Source: Micromonospora nigra
Lineage (GTDB): Bacteria > Actinomycetota > Actinomycetes > Mycobacteriales > Micromonosporaceae
Length of the DNA stretch: 64,000 nucleotides
Direction of reading: 5' to 3'
NCBI RefSeq assembly: GCF_900091585.1
Contig: NZ_FMHT01000003.1
Span: 930,001-994,000 of the forward strand
The position numbers and the translations under genes are program-made. Shown in pieces: positions 27,698 through 36,512 of this stretch (positions within the stretch are counted from its first letter, which is position 1; each line of letters starts with the position of its first letter). The notes under the pieces are model-generated. The model saw nothing but the letters and a program-made list of their open reading frames with translations, was not told where the DNA came from and ran no database searches.

Positions 27698-28354
27698 TCA
27701 ACCGGCCGGCTGTGGATCGCGGACCAGGACGTGCACCGCGCGGGCGGCCCCCGCCGCCGCCAGCAGCACCGCGTGCCGGGGCTCCGGCACGTCGAGCAGC
27801 CGCTCGGCGCGCAGCGCGGCCAGCGGAGCGAGACGACGGTCGGCCAGCACCGCGTCCACCGCCCGGCGGTCGCCGCCGGCCACCAGGGCGTCCAGCCGGT
27901 CGACCTCCGGCAGCAGCAGCCGCAGCGCCAGGTCCACCGCGTCGCCCGTCGCCGCCTTCGCCTGGTTGTCCCGCCGCCGGGCGAACCGCTGCTGGGACCA
28001 GCCACCGGCCGCGGTGCGCCCCTGTACGTACCGGGTGTCCACCTTGTGCACCGGCAGCTGCTCCCCCACCGCGACACCGACCGCCACCGCGCCCTTGCGG
28101 GCGAGCAGCAGGCCGATCCGGCGCGGCGCGACGGCCTCCGCCACGAAGGTGTCCAGGTTCGACGAGGCGGGCGCGCCCGGCGGGATGTGCAGCTCGGCCG
28201 TGGCGCCGTCCGGGGCGGTCAGCAGCAGGCCGTACTCCTGGATGGTGGTGGTCGGCGGGCCGTGCCGGTCGGCGAAACCGGCGACCCAGCGCGCGACGCG
28301 CGGCGGGTCGACCTCCACCCACCGCCCGCCTCCGGCCGCCGGCCTGCTGCTCAC
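27698..28354 (-). CDS. acVLRF1-family peptidyl-tRNA hydrolase (Vms1-like release factor)
   Basis: 218 residues of the actinobacterial Vms1-like release-factor family, related to the eRF1 catalytic domain and thought to release nascent chains from peptidyl-tRNA on stalled or split ribosomes. The catalytic loop is visible as GGWSQQRFARRRDN (about 120-133), equivalent to the GGxxxxR loop of Vms1 and the GGQ loop of eRF1. GTG at 28354 with TAGGTT 7 nt upstream (28362-28367), a leaderless arrangement. The ABC-F gene 2 kb away is another ribosome-rescue-type factor, but they are not one operon. Confidence 0.8.
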   Translation of the reverse strand: MSSRPAAGGGRWVEVDPPRVARWVAGFADRHGPPTTTIQEYGLLLTAPDGATAELHIPPGAPASSNLDTFVAEAVAPRRIGLLLARKGAVAVGVAVGEQLPVHKVDTRYVQGRTAAGGWSQQRFARRRDNQAKAATGDAVDLALRLLLPEVDRLDALVAGGDRRAVDAVLADRRLAPLAALRAERLLDVPEPRHAVLLAAAGAARAVHVLVRDPQPAG

Positions 28355-28432
28355 GCACCCGAACCTACGGCACCGTCGGCCACCGCACCCCGGCGGGCGG
28401 CGGCAAGCGGCCGCCCCTGCGGTCAGTCGCAC

Positions 28433-29053
28433 TCAGCAGACCAGGGTCACCACGGCCAGCGCGGCGACGATGGTGCTGGAGACCAGGGCCGTGTACCGCC
28501 GGCCGCGAGGCCCGGACAGCACCCGTCCCACCACCGAACCGCCAACCGCGATCAGCAGTTGCCAGCTCGCCGAGGCGAGGAACGCCCCGAGTACGAACGC
28601 CAGCGTGGCGGCCGGGTCAGGGTCGGCGGCGTCGTCGCGGCCGAGCACCAACGCGGTGAAGTAGACGACGGTCACCGGGTTCAGCATGGTCAGCGCCAGC
28701 ACCCCGGCGAACGCACGCGCCGGGGTGTCCAGCCCACGACGACGTCTCGCCGGCTCGACCGGAACCGGGCGCAGGGCCGGCCACGCGGTGTACGCGGCGA
28801 GAACGAGCAGGACCACGGCCGCCACGACCCGCAGCGGACCGGCGACCGGAGCGATCGTCGCCGCCAACGCCGCCCCGCCCAGCGCGGCGGCGGCGGCATA
28901 CAGGCCGTCGGCCGTGGCGACACCGAGCGCGGCTGCCGTACCGACCCGGAACGACGTTCGGGCGGCCAGCCCCATGACGAGCACGGCGATGGCGCCGACC
29001 GGGATCGCGACGCCGTACCCGGCGACCACCCCCGCCAGGAACGCCGCCGTCAC
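28433..29053 (-). CDS. LysE-family exporter
   Basis: 206 residues with about six membrane helices (AAFLAGVVAGYGVAIPVGAIAVLVMG; GLYAAAAALGGAALAAT; VVAAVVLLVLAAYTAW; GVLALTMLNPVTVVYFTALVLG; LAFVLGAFLASASWQLLIAVG; ALVSSTIVAALAVVTLV). The N-terminal PVGAIAVLVM and the central LNPVTVVYF are LysE/RhtB hallmarks. Substrate: probably an amino acid or similar small metabolite. The GTG start overlaps the stop of a possible 34-codon Arg-rich leader ORF. Confidence 0.85.
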   Translation of the reverse strand: MTAAFLAGVVAGYGVAIPVGAIAVLVMGLAARTSFRVGTAAALGVATADGLYAAAAALGGAALAATIAPVAGPLRVVAAVVLLVLAAYTAWPALRPVPVEPARRRRGLDTPARAFAGVLALTMLNPVTVVYFTALVLGRDDAADPDPAATLAFVLGAFLASASWQLLIAVGGSVVGRVLSGPRGRRYTALVSSTIVAALAVVTLVC

Positions 29054-29154
29054 GACGGCCGGCGGCGCGGCGGGGCGGACGCCGTCGCGGTCCGCTGTCG
29101 GCGTGCGGCGGTGGCCGCACGGACGGGGACCTGCTTCGGGTACGCCTCGCTCAC
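29050..29154 (-). CDS. Possible Arg-rich 34-codon leader ORF coupled to lysE-type gene
   Basis: A frame from GTG 29154 encodes 34 residues beginning VSEAYPKQVPVRAATAARRQ, with seven Arg and one Lys in total. Its TGA overlaps the LysE GTG (GTGA), the same coupling used between real gene pairs in this window. No clear RBS. In GC-rich DNA Arg-rich frames arise by chance, so this is tentative. Confidence 0.3.
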   Translation of the reverse strand: MSEAYPKQVPVRAATAARRQRTATASAPPRRRPS

Positions 29155-29371
29155 GGACCCATTGTGGATCCGAACCGACCGACGGCGCCTCTCGTTATAC
29201 CGCGCCGGAGTAGGCCCTGGTGGACACGGTGCAGGCGACGCGACGGCATGGCTTCGGTACGCGGATCAGGCTCGGCGCACGAGGAGAACCCCCGTGCGCT
29301 CCACGCTCTGGTGCCCGGGAACGCGTCGAGCGCGGCACCCCGGCGGGGCACCGCGCTCGACGCGCAACGGG
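29054..29371. other. 318-bp gap between LysE gene and the suf operon end
   Basis: Holds the possible leader ORF (29050-29154), a minus-strand TATAAC that could be a -10 box for the LysE gene (29194-29199) and the suf terminator hairpin (29323-29363). No other gene seen. Confidence 0.5.
29323..29363 (-). terminator. Terminator hairpin of the suf operon
   Basis: Perfect 13-bp arms GCGTCGAGCGCGG / CCGCGCTCGACGC around a loop that itself contains CCCCG-G-CGGGG. It lies 8 bp beyond the last suf stop codon. Confidence 0.8.
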
Positions 29372-29872
29372 TCAGACGTTGAAGCCGAGGGAACGGAGCT
29401 GGTCGCGTCCCTCGTCAGTGATCTTGTCAGGGCCCCACGGCGGGAGCCACACCCAGTTGATCCGGATGTCGTCGACCAGACCGCCGCCGGGGCCGGTGGT
29501 CAGCGCCTGCCGGGTCTGGTCCTCGATGACGTCGGTGAGCGGGCAGGCCGCCGAGGTCAGCGTCATGTCCAGGGTGGCGACGTTGTCGTCGCCGACGTGC
29601 ACCCCGTACAGGAGACCGAGGTCGACCACGTTGATGCCCAGCTCCGGGTCGACGACGTCCTTCATCGCCTCCTCGATGTCGGCCACCGCGGCCTTCCCGC
29701 CGGCAGCCGGCGCGGCGCTGCCGGCGGCAGCCCCGTCCGCCGTCGCGGGGGTCTGCGGGGCGGCGGTGTCGGCGGAGACGGTGGCGTCGCCCGCACCCCC
29801 GGCCGCCGGCGCGGCGGTGGCGGCGTCCGCCGCCTCCCCGGTCTCCGGCGTCGTCACGGTGTTCTCGCTCAT
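29372..29872 (-). CDS. sufT: SufT-like MIP18/DUF59 Fe-S assembly factor with Ala-rich N-terminal extension
   Basis: 166 residues from ATG 29872, overlapping the sufU stop (ATGA). The C-terminal 100 residues are a DUF59/MIP18 domain: IEEAMKDVVDPELGINVVDL, GLLYGVHV, MTLTSAACPLTD with the conserved Cys, and WLPPWGPDKITDEGRDQLRSLGF. SufT helps mature Fe-S proteins. Residues 1-70 are a low-complexity Ala/Thr/Gly-rich extension not part of the domain. It is the last gene of the suf operon. Confidence 0.9.
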   Translation of the reverse strand: MSENTVTTPETGEAADAATAAPAAGGAGDATVSADTAAPQTPATADGAAAGSAAPAAGGKAAVADIEEAMKDVVDPELGINVVDLGLLYGVHVGDDNVATLDMTLTSAACPLTDVIEDQTRQALTTGPGGGLVDDIRINWVWLPPWGPDKITDEGRDQLRSLGFNV

Positions 29873-30345
29873 GCCTTCACCTCCGTCGGGCTCACGCCCA
29901 CACCGGCGCGTGCCGCGGCGTCCCTGAACGCCATCCACGGCAACAGCGCGCACTTGACCCGGGCGGGGTAGCGGGCCACGCCCGCGAACGCGACCCCGTC
30001 ACCGAGCACGTCCTCGTCCGGCGTGACCTGGCCACGACCGGACAGCAACTCCACGAACGCCTCGTGCACCTCGAACACCTCACCCGCGCCCCGGCCGGCA
30101 AGCAGCTCGTGCAGCACGCTCGCCGACGCCTGGCTGATCGAGCAGCCCACGCCGTCGTACGACACGTCGTGCAGCACCTCGCCGTCGGTGGCGACCCGGA
30201 CGGTCACCTCGTCGCCGCAGGTCGGGTTGACGTGGTGCGCCTCGGCGACCCGGTCGGTCGGATCGTCGGCGTCGCGCAGGCCACGACCGTGCGGGCGCTT
30301 GTAGTGGTCCAGGATGATCTCCTGGTAAAGAGACTCAAGCTGCAT
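29869..30345 (-). CDS. sufU: SufU sulfur-transfer/scaffold protein
   Basis: 158 residues, IscU-like fold of SufU type. It accepts sulfur from SufS via zinc-bound Cys. The three conserved Cys are in NPTCGDE, VGCSISQAS and RVKCALLPW, with the SufU-type insertion between the second and third. ATG 30345; short gap after sufS, ATGA overlap with sufT. Confidence 0.95.
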   Translation of the reverse strand: MQLESLYQEIILDHYKRPHGRGLRDADDPTDRVAEAHHVNPTCGDEVTVRVATDGEVLHDVSYDGVGCSISQASASVLHELLAGRGAGEVFEVHEAFVELLSGRGQVTPDEDVLGDGVAFAGVARYPARVKCALLPWMAFRDAAARAGVGVSPTEVKA

Positions 30346-30390
30346 CGGGCTGAACTCCCGTCGATTCGCCGGACTCCTGCGTCGCCCGGC

Positions 30391-31725
30391 TCACCGGAAC
30401 ACCTTCCGCACCCGCTCCAGGCCCGCCACCAGGGCGTCGATCTCTCCGGTGGTCGTGTAGAGGTAGAACGAGGCCCGGGTCATCGCCGGCACCCCGAACC
30501 GGGTGCACACCGGCTTGGCGCAGTGGTGACCCACCCGCACCTGCACGCCCAGCGAGTCGAGCACCTGCCCGACGTCGTGCGGGTGGATGTCGCCCAGGGC
30601 GAAGGAGATCGTGCCGCCCCTTCCGACCGGCACCTCCGGGCCGAAGATCCGCAGGTCGGGCACGGTGGCGAGGGCTTCCAGCGCGTACGCCGTCAGCTCC
30701 TTCTCGTGCCACTGGACGGCCCGCATGCCGATGCCGGTCAGATAGTCCACCGCCGCGCCCAGCGCGACCGCCTCGGCGATCGGCGGGGTGCCGGCCTCGA
30801 ACCGGGCCGGCGGGGCGGCGAACGTCGACCCCGCCATCGACACCGTCTCGATCATCGAGCCGCCGCCGAGCACCGGCGGCATGGCCGCCAGCAGCTCCCC
30901 GCGCCCCCACAGCACGCCGACGCCGGTCGGGCCGCACATCTTGTGCCCGGTGAACACGACGAAGTCGGCGTCGAGGTCACCCACGTCGATCGGCATGTGC
31001 GGCACGGACTGCGAGCAGTCGAGCAGCAGCAACGCCCCCACCTCGCGCACCCGCGCGGTGATCCGCGAGGTGGCGTTGATCGTGCCGAGGATGTTGGACA
31101 TGTGCACCAGCGAGACGATCTTCGTCCGTTCGGTGACCAGGTCCTCCAGCCCCGACTCGTCGAGGCGGCCGTGGTCGGTGACCGGGAACCAGCGCAGGGT
31201 CGCGCCGGTGCGCTCGCAGAGCAGCTGCCACGGGACGATGTTCGAGTGGTGCTCCATCTCGGAGATCACCACCTCGTCGCCGGGGCCGATCCGGAACCGG
31301 TCGGCCGTCTCGCGGGGCCCCGCAGCCAGCGGAGCGGCGCCGGGGCGCAGCGAGGCGTTGGAGAACGCGTACGCCACCAGGTTGATCGCCTCGGTGGAGT
31401 TCTTGGTGAACACCACCTCGTCCACGCTGGGCGCGTTGACGAACGCCGCGATCTTCGCCCGCGCGCCCTCGTACGCCTCGGTGGCCTCCGTGCCCAGCGT
31501 GTGCACCGAGCGGGACACGTTGGCGTTGTGCCGCTCGTAGTGCCCCCGCAGGGCGTCGAGCACCTGGCGCGGCTTGTGGGAGGTGTTGGCGCTGTCGAGG
31601 TAGACCAGCGGGTGACCGTTGACCTCCCGGCCGAGGATCGGGAAGTCCGCGCGCACCGCCGCCACGTCGAAGCGGGGCACCTCGTCGTACTGCGGCATCC
31701 CCGGCGGGATCACGAGAGACGTCAT
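30391..31725 (-). CDS. sufS: SufS cysteine desulfurase
   Basis: 444 residues, class II PLP-dependent desulfurase giving persulfide for Fe-S assembly. The PLP Lys is K262 in FTGHKMCGPTG, the substrate-binding region is EMEHHSNIVPWQ, and the active-site Cys is C402 in VRVGHHCAKPVC. A short insertion (about 126-141, RPGAAPLAAGPRET) precedes the RFRIGPGDEVVISE segment and is not usual. It is followed by sufU and preceded by sufC at 7 nt. Confidence 0.95.
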   Translation of the reverse strand: MTSLVIPPGMPQYDEVPRFDVAAVRADFPILGREVNGHPLVYLDSANTSHKPRQVLDALRGHYERHNANVSRSVHTLGTEATEAYEGARAKIAAFVNAPSVDEVVFTKNSTEAINLVAYAFSNASLRPGAAPLAAGPRETADRFRIGPGDEVVISEMEHHSNIVPWQLLCERTGATLRWFPVTDHGRLDESGLEDLVTERTKIVSLVHMSNILGTINATSRITARVREVGALLLLDCSQSVPHMPIDVGDLDADFVVFTGHKMCGPTGVGVLWGRGELLAAMPPVLGGGSMIETVSMAGSTFAAPPARFEAGTPPIAEAVALGAAVDYLTGIGMRAVQWHEKELTAYALEALATVPDLRIFGPEVPVGRGGTISFALGDIHPHDVGQVLDSLGVQVRVGHHCAKPVCTRFGVPAMTRASFYLYTTTGEIDALVAGLERVRKVFR

Positions 31726-31732
31726 GCCAGCC

Positions 31733-32506
31733 TCAGGCCCGCGCCGACCCGGCCCCGGCGGCGTACCGCTCGTAGCCCTCTTCCTCGAGCTTGTCGGCCA
31801 GCTCCCGGCCGCCCTGCTCGACGATCCGGCCGGCGACGAAGACGTGCACGAAGTCCGGCTTGATGTAGCGCAGGATCCGGGTGTAGTGGGTGATCAGCAG
31901 CATCCCGGTGTCACCGGTGTCACGGACCCGGTTGACGCCCTCGCTGACCACGCGCAGCGCGTCCACGTCGAGGCCGGAGTCGGTCTCGTCGAGGATGGCG
32001 ATCTTCGGCCTGAGCAGTTCCAGCTGCACGATCTCGTGCCGCTTCTTCTCGCCGCCGGAGAAGCCCTCGTTGACGTTGCGCTGGGCGAAGGCCGGGTCCA
32101 TCTGGAGCCGCTCCATCGCGCCGCGCAGCTCGCCGCCCCAGGTGCGCAGCTTCGGCGCCTCGCCGTCGATGGCGGTCTTGGCGGTCCGCAGGAAGTTCGC
32201 CACCGAGACGCCGGGCACCTCGACCGGGTACTGCATGGCCAGGAACAGACCGGCGCGGGCCCGCTCGTCGACGGACATCTCGAGGACGTCCTCGCCGTCG
32301 AGGGTCACCGTGCCGCCGGTGATCTCGTACTTGGGGTGGCCGGCGATCGAGTAGGCCAGCGTCGACTTGCCGGAGCCGTTGGGGCCCATGATGGCGTGGG
32401 TCTCGCCCGACCGCACGGTCAGGTCGACACCGGCCAGGATCGGCTTGAGCTCACCCTCGGGCAGCTTGACCGACACCTTCAGGTCGCGGATCTCCAGGGT
32501 GCTCAT
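31733..32506 (-). CDS. sufC: SufC ATPase of the SufBCD complex
   Basis: 257 residues; ABC-type soluble ATPase that powers the SufB-SufD scaffold. Walker A GPNGSGKSTL, signature FSGGEKKRHEI, Walker B AILDETDSGLD, H-loop THYTRIL. The ATG overlaps the Rieske-gene stop by one base (TAATG). Confidence 0.96.
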   Translation of the reverse strand: MSTLEIRDLKVSVKLPEGELKPILAGVDLTVRSGETHAIMGPNGSGKSTLAYSIAGHPKYEITGGTVTLDGEDVLEMSVDERARAGLFLAMQYPVEVPGVSVANFLRTAKTAIDGEAPKLRTWGGELRGAMERLQMDPAFAQRNVNEGFSGGEKKRHEIVQLELLRPKIAILDETDSGLDVDALRVVSEGVNRVRDTGDTGMLLITHYTRILRYIKPDFVHVFVAGRIVEQGGRELADKLEEEGYERYAAGAGSARA

Positions 32507-32850
32507 TATCGGGTCACTCCATTGCTCGGCATGGGGCGACCGTCGTCGCCCACGGGAAGGTAGATCTCGCCGTCGCGGACTTCGACGGGATAGACGGGAA
32601 CGGGTTCGGTGGCGGGCAGCCCGGTCGGCTCGCCGGTCCTCAGGTCGAAACGGGAACCGTGCAGCCAGCATTCCAGCGTGCACCCGTCGACCTCCCCCTC
32701 GGAGAGGGCGACCGCGGCGTGCGAACACTCGTCGTAGACGGCGTGGAACGTGCCGTCCTCGGCGTGCACGACCGCGATCTTCGTGCCGTCGACGTCCGCG
32801 CTGACCACGGTGCCCTTCGGCACGTCCTCGGTGGAGCAGATCCGGATCAT
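32506..32850 (-). CDS. Rieske-type [2Fe-2S] ferredoxin subunit protein in the suf operon
   Basis: 114 residues with one Rieske domain: first cluster pair CSH (YDECSHAAVALSEGEV), second pair CWLHGS (CTLECWLHGSRFDLRTGEP). This small ferredoxin-like protein lies between sufD and sufC in actinobacterial suf operons. It may supply electrons for cluster assembly, which is not established. ATGA overlap with sufD and TAATG with sufC. Confidence 0.92.
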   Translation of the reverse strand: MIRICSTEDVPKGTVVSADVDGTKIAVVHAEDGTFHAVYDECSHAAVALSEGEVDGCTLECWLHGSRFDLRTGEPTGLPATEPVPVYPVEVRDGEIYLPVGDDGRPMPSNGVTR

Positions 32851-34046
32851 CAGGCCCTCGCCTTCGCCGTGGCGTCCCCGCTCGCGAGTCCGGCGGTCCC
32901 GAACTCGCTGCCTCCGCTCGCCAGCCGCGCCTCGATCGCGTCCCCCAGACGCTCACGCAGCTCCTCGACCGGGATCTTGTTGACCAGCTCGGCGAAGAAG
33001 CCGCGCACCACCAGGCGGCGGGCCTCGGCCTCGGGGATGCCCCGGGCCATCAGGTAGAACAGCTGCTCGTCGTCGAACCGGCCGGTCGCGCTCGCGTGGC
33101 CGGCACCGGCGATCTCGCCGGTCTCGATCTCGAGATTGGGTACGGAGTCGGCCCGTGCGCCGTCGGTCAGCAGCAGGTTCCGGTTGATCTCGTACGTGTC
33201 GGTGCCGGTCGCCTCGGCGCGGATCAGCACGTCGCCGACCCACACGGTGTGGGCGTTCTCCCCCTGCAACGCGCCCCGGTAGCCGACGTGGCTGCGGCAG
33301 TCCGGCACCGTGTGGTCGACCAGCTGCCGGTGCTCCAGGTGCTGCCCGGCGTCGGCGAAGTAGACGCCGTACAGCTCGGCCTCGCCGCCCCGGTCGGTGT
33401 ACTCCACGGAGGTGTACTGCCGGACCAGGTCGCCGCCGAGGCTGACCTGGATGTGCAGCACCCGGGCGTCGCGCCCCAGCTTCACCTTCAGGTGCTGCGC
33501 CTGCACCGCGTCGTCGGCCCAGTCGGCCACGGTGACCAGGGTCAGCTTCGCGCCGTCGGCGACCGTGACCTCGACGTTGTCGGCGAGGGTGGTCGAGCCG
33601 ACGTGCTCCAGCACCATCACGACCTCGGCGAACCGACCCACCTCGATGAAGGTGTGCCCGAAGGCCAACCCCTCGGCGCCCTCCCCGACGACCCGCAGGG
33701 TCACCGGGCCGCTCACCACGGCGTCCTGCGCCACCCGCACCAGCAGGGCCTGCCCGGCCCCGCCGAAGGCCAGGGCGCTGACCCGGTCGACGGGGGTGAG
33801 CACGCTGCCCACCCGCGGGTCGTCCCGGCCGATTCGCTCGATCGACACAGCTTCGGGCAGGTCGCCGTGCTCGTGCCGGACCGAGCCGGTCGCGGCCCGG
33901 TCGTCGCCGACCAGCCCGCGCAGGCGCTTGAGCGGGGTGAAGCGCCACTCCTCCTCCAGGCCGGTGAGGGCCGGGAAGTCGGCGACGTCGTACGAACGGA
34001 GCGCCTGCGACTTGGTGCTGGGCGGCGCGGAAGCCTGGGTAGTCAT
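32850..34046 (-). CDS. sufD: SufD component of the SufBCD scaffold
   Basis: 398 residues from ATG 34046 (MTTQASAPPSTKSQALRSYD) behind GGAAGAG. Beta-helix core followed by the conserved C-terminal helices: ENAHTVWVGDVLIRAEATGT, NRNLLLTDGARADSVPNLEI, AGHASATGRFDDEQLFYLMA, RGIPEAEARRLVVRGFF. Pairs with SufB for nascent cluster assembly. Confidence 0.95.
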   Translation of the reverse strand: MTTQASAPPSTKSQALRSYDVADFPALTGLEEEWRFTPLKRLRGLVGDDRAATGSVRHEHGDLPEAVSIERIGRDDPRVGSVLTPVDRVSALAFGGAGQALLVRVAQDAVVSGPVTLRVVGEGAEGLAFGHTFIEVGRFAEVVMVLEHVGSTTLADNVEVTVADGAKLTLVTVADWADDAVQAQHLKVKLGRDARVLHIQVSLGGDLVRQYTSVEYTDRGGEAELYGVYFADAGQHLEHRQLVDHTVPDCRSHVGYRGALQGENAHTVWVGDVLIRAEATGTDTYEINRNLLLTDGARADSVPNLEIETGEIAGAGHASATGRFDDEQLFYLMARGIPEAEARRLVVRGFFAELVNKIPVEELRERLGDAIEARLASGGSEFGTAGLASGDATAKARA

Positions 34047-34135
34047 CTCTTCCTTGGTCTGTCTCTGCGACGACGGTGTCTGGTGCGGGATGGCGGGCCG
34101 GGTGTCCCCCGGCCCGCCGGGGAAGCGGTGCGGCG

Positions 34136-35566
34136 TCAGCCGACCGCGCCCTCCATCTGCAGCTCGATCAGGCGGTTGAGCTCCAGGGCGTACTCCATCG
34201 GCAGTTCCTTGGCGATCGGCTCGATGAACCCGCGCACGATCATCGCCATCGCCTCGTCCTCGCTCAGGCCCCGGCTCATCAGGTAGAAGAGCTGGTCCTC
34301 GCTGACCTTGGAGACGGTCGCCTCGTGCCCCATCGACACGTCGTCCTCGCGGATGTCGACGTACGGGTAGGTGTCGGAGCGGGAGATGGTGTCGACCAGC
34401 AGCGCGTCGCACTTGACGGTGCTGCGGCTGTTGGTCGAGCCCTCCAGCACCTGGACCAGCCCCCGGTACGAGGTGCGACCGCCGCCCCGGGCGATCGACT
34501 TGGAGACGATGGTGGAGGAGGTGTGCGGCGCGGCGTGCACCATCTTGGCGCCCGCATCCTGGTGCTGCCCCTCGCCGGCCATGGCCACCGAGAGCACCTC
34601 GCCCCTGGCGTGCTCGCCGGTCATGTAGACCGCCGGGTACTTCATGGTGACCTTGGAGCCGATGTTGCCGTCGATCCACTCCATGGTCGCGCCCTCGTGG
34701 CACACGGCACGCTTGGTGACCAGGTTGTAGACGTTGTTCGACCAGTTCTGGATGGTCGTGTACCGGCACCGGGCGTTCTTCTTGACGATGATCTCGACCA
34801 CGGCGCTGTGCAGCGAGTCCGAGGAGTAGATGGGCGCGGTGCAGCCCTCGACGTAGTGCACGTACGCGCCCTCGTCGACGATGATCAGCGTCCGCTCGAA
34901 CTGGCCCATGTTCTCGGTGTTGATCCGGAAGTAGGCCTGGAGCGGGATCTCCACGTGCACGCCCTTCGGCACGTAGATGAACGAGCCACCGGACCACACG
35001 GAGGTGTTCAGCGCAGCGAACTTGTTGTCGCCCACGGGGATGACCGTGCCGAAGTACTCCTTGAAGACGTCCTCGTGCTCGCGCAGGGCGGTGTCGGTGT
35101 CCAGGAAGAGGACGCCCTGCTCCTCCAGGTCCTCGCGGATCTTGTGGTAGACCACCTCGGACTCGTACTGGGCGGCCACACCGGCGACGAGCCGCTGCTT
35201 CTCGGCCTCCGGGATGCCCAGCTTGTCGTAGGTGTTCTTGATGTCCTCCGGCAGGTCCTCCCAGCTGGTGGCCTGCTTCTCGGTGGACCGCACGAAGTAC
35301 TTGATGTTGTCGAAGTCGATTCCGGTGAGGTCGGCGCCCCAGGACGGCATCGGCTTGCGGTCGAACAGGCGCAGACCCTTCAACCGCAGGTCGAGCATCC
35401 AGGCCGGCTCGCCCTTCTTGGCCGAGATGTCCCGCACCACCGCCTCGCTGAGACCGCGCTGGGCGACCGCCCCGGCGACGTCGGGGTCGGCCCAGCCGTA
35501 CTCGTAGGTGCCCAGGGCGGCGAGCTGCTCCTCCTGGGTCAGGGGCTGGACGATCTGCTCGGTCAT
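34136..35566 (-). CDS. sufB: SufB scaffold protein
   Basis: 476 residues. Conserved blocks include [75 protein letters not shown] and [20 protein letters not shown]. The Cys proposed to carry sulfur is in [11 protein letters not shown] overlaps the sufR stop (ATGA), so the repressor and the pathway are co-transcribed. Confidence 0.96.
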   Translation of the reverse strand: MTEQIVQPLTQEEQLAALGTYEYGWADPDVAGAVAQRGLSEAVVRDISAKKGEPAWMLDLRLKGLRLFDRKPMPSWGADLTGIDFDNIKYFVRSTEKQATSWEDLPEDIKNTYDKLGIPEAEKQRLVAGVAAQYESEVVYHKIREDLEEQGVLFLDTDTALREHEDVFKEYFGTVIPVGDNKFAALNTSVWSGGSFIYVPKGVHVEIPLQAYFRINTENMGQFERTLIIVDEGAYVHYVEGCTAPIYSSDSLHSAVVEIIVKKNARCRYTTIQNWSNNVYNLVTKRAVCHEGATMEWIDGNIGSKVTMKYPAVYMTGEHARGEVLSVAMAGEGQHQDAGAKMVHAAPHTSSTIVSKSIARGGGRTSYRGLVQVLEGSTNSRSTVKCDALLVDTISRSDTYPYVDIREDDVSMGHEATVSKVSEDQLFYLMSRGLSEDEAMAMIVRGFIEPIAKELPMEYALELNRLIELQMEGAVG

Positions 35567-36396
35567 CTATCTGTCCTCACAGTGGTGACGGTGTTACCGG
35601 ACTGGGTGCGGGCCGGCTGGGCCGGGATGTGCGTGGTGCACACCCCGTCGCCGTGCGCGATGGTGGCCAGACGCTGCACGTGGGTGCCGACCAGGCGGGA
35701 GATCACCGCGGTCTCGGCCTCGCACAGCTGGGGGAACTCGGCGGCCACGTGCGCCACCGGGCAGTGGTGCTGGCAGAGCTGGCCGCCGGAGGCGATCGTG
35801 GACGCGTTGGCAGCGTAACCCTCGGCCGTGAGCGCCCCGGCGAGTGCCTCCGCGCGGGCGAGCGGGTCGTCGCCGGCGTCCTCCATCGCCGCCCGGCACC
35901 GGGTCTCCAACGCGGAGACCTGCTCGGTGGCGAACGCCTCGACCGCGGAGGAGCCTCCGTTGCGGGCGATCCAGCGCAGCGCGGCGGTTGCCATGTTGTC
36001 GTAGTGGTGGGTGCCGCAGCGGCCCCGGGCCGCGTCGGTCAGCAGGAAGACCTTGGCCGGCCGACCCCGGCCCCGGTGGCCGCGTACGGTCTGCTCCCGG
36101 GCGACGACGTCGCCGTCGGCGAGCATCGCGTCGAGGTGCCGGCGGATCGCGGCCGGGCTGAGCCCGAGCGCGTCGCCCAACTGGGCGGCGGTGGTGGCGC
36201 CCCGTTCCAGCAGGAGCCGGGTGACCCGGTCGCGGGTCGACAGGTCGGTGGCGGCCGGACCGGATGCGGACCGGGCGGCGGTGGAGGCGGCCTGGGCGGC
36301 GGCCCCGGTGGACGGCAGGCGGACGGCCGACGCCGACCGGCCGACGGCCCCCAGGGCAGCCGGCTGGCGCCCGGAGAGCCCCGCCGCGTTTTTCAC
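35563..36396 (-). CDS. sufR: SufR-type Fe-S transcriptional repressor
   Basis: 277 residues from GTG 36396. A low-complexity start (1-50) is followed by a winged HTH ([40 protein letters not shown]) and a C-terminal cluster-binding region with Cys in [13 protein letters not shown] and [11 protein letters not shown], as in cyanobacterial and actinobacterial SufR. It senses cluster status and represses the suf operon, of which it is the first gene. The GTG sits exactly 7 nt behind a TAACGT -10, so the message is probably leaderless. Confidence 0.92.
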   Translation of the reverse strand: MKNAAGLSGRQPAALGAVGRSASAVRLPSTGAAAQAASTAARSASGPAATDLSTRDRVTRLLLERGATTAAQLGDALGLSPAAIRRHLDAMLADGDVVAREQTVRGHRGRGRPAKVFLLTDAARGRCGTHHYDNMATAALRWIARNGGSSAVEAFATEQVSALETRCRAAMEDAGDDPLARAEALAGALTAEGYAANASTIASGGQLCQHHCPVAHVAAEFPQLCEAETAVISRLVGTHVQRLATIAHGDGVCTTHIPAQPARTQSGNTVTTVRTDR

Positions 36397-36403
36397 AACG
36401 CCC

Positions 36404-36432
36404 ACGTTACGTAATTCGGCAGGGGCCCGCAA
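36404..36432 (-). promoter_or_regulatory. suf operon promoter with overlapping TTACGTAA palindrome
   Basis: On the minus strand: -35 TTGCGG (36427-36432), 17-nt spacer, -10 TAACGT (36404-36409), then 7 nt to the sufR GTG. The perfect 8-bp palindrome TTACGTAA (36407-36414) overlaps the -10 and is a candidate SufR site. Confidence 0.6.
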
Positions 36433-36512
36433 ACGCGGGGGTCGGTGATCCCAACCACCGCCGTGTCGGAGTCACCCGATCGGGCACCACTACGATGCGT
36501 AGGATTTGCGCC

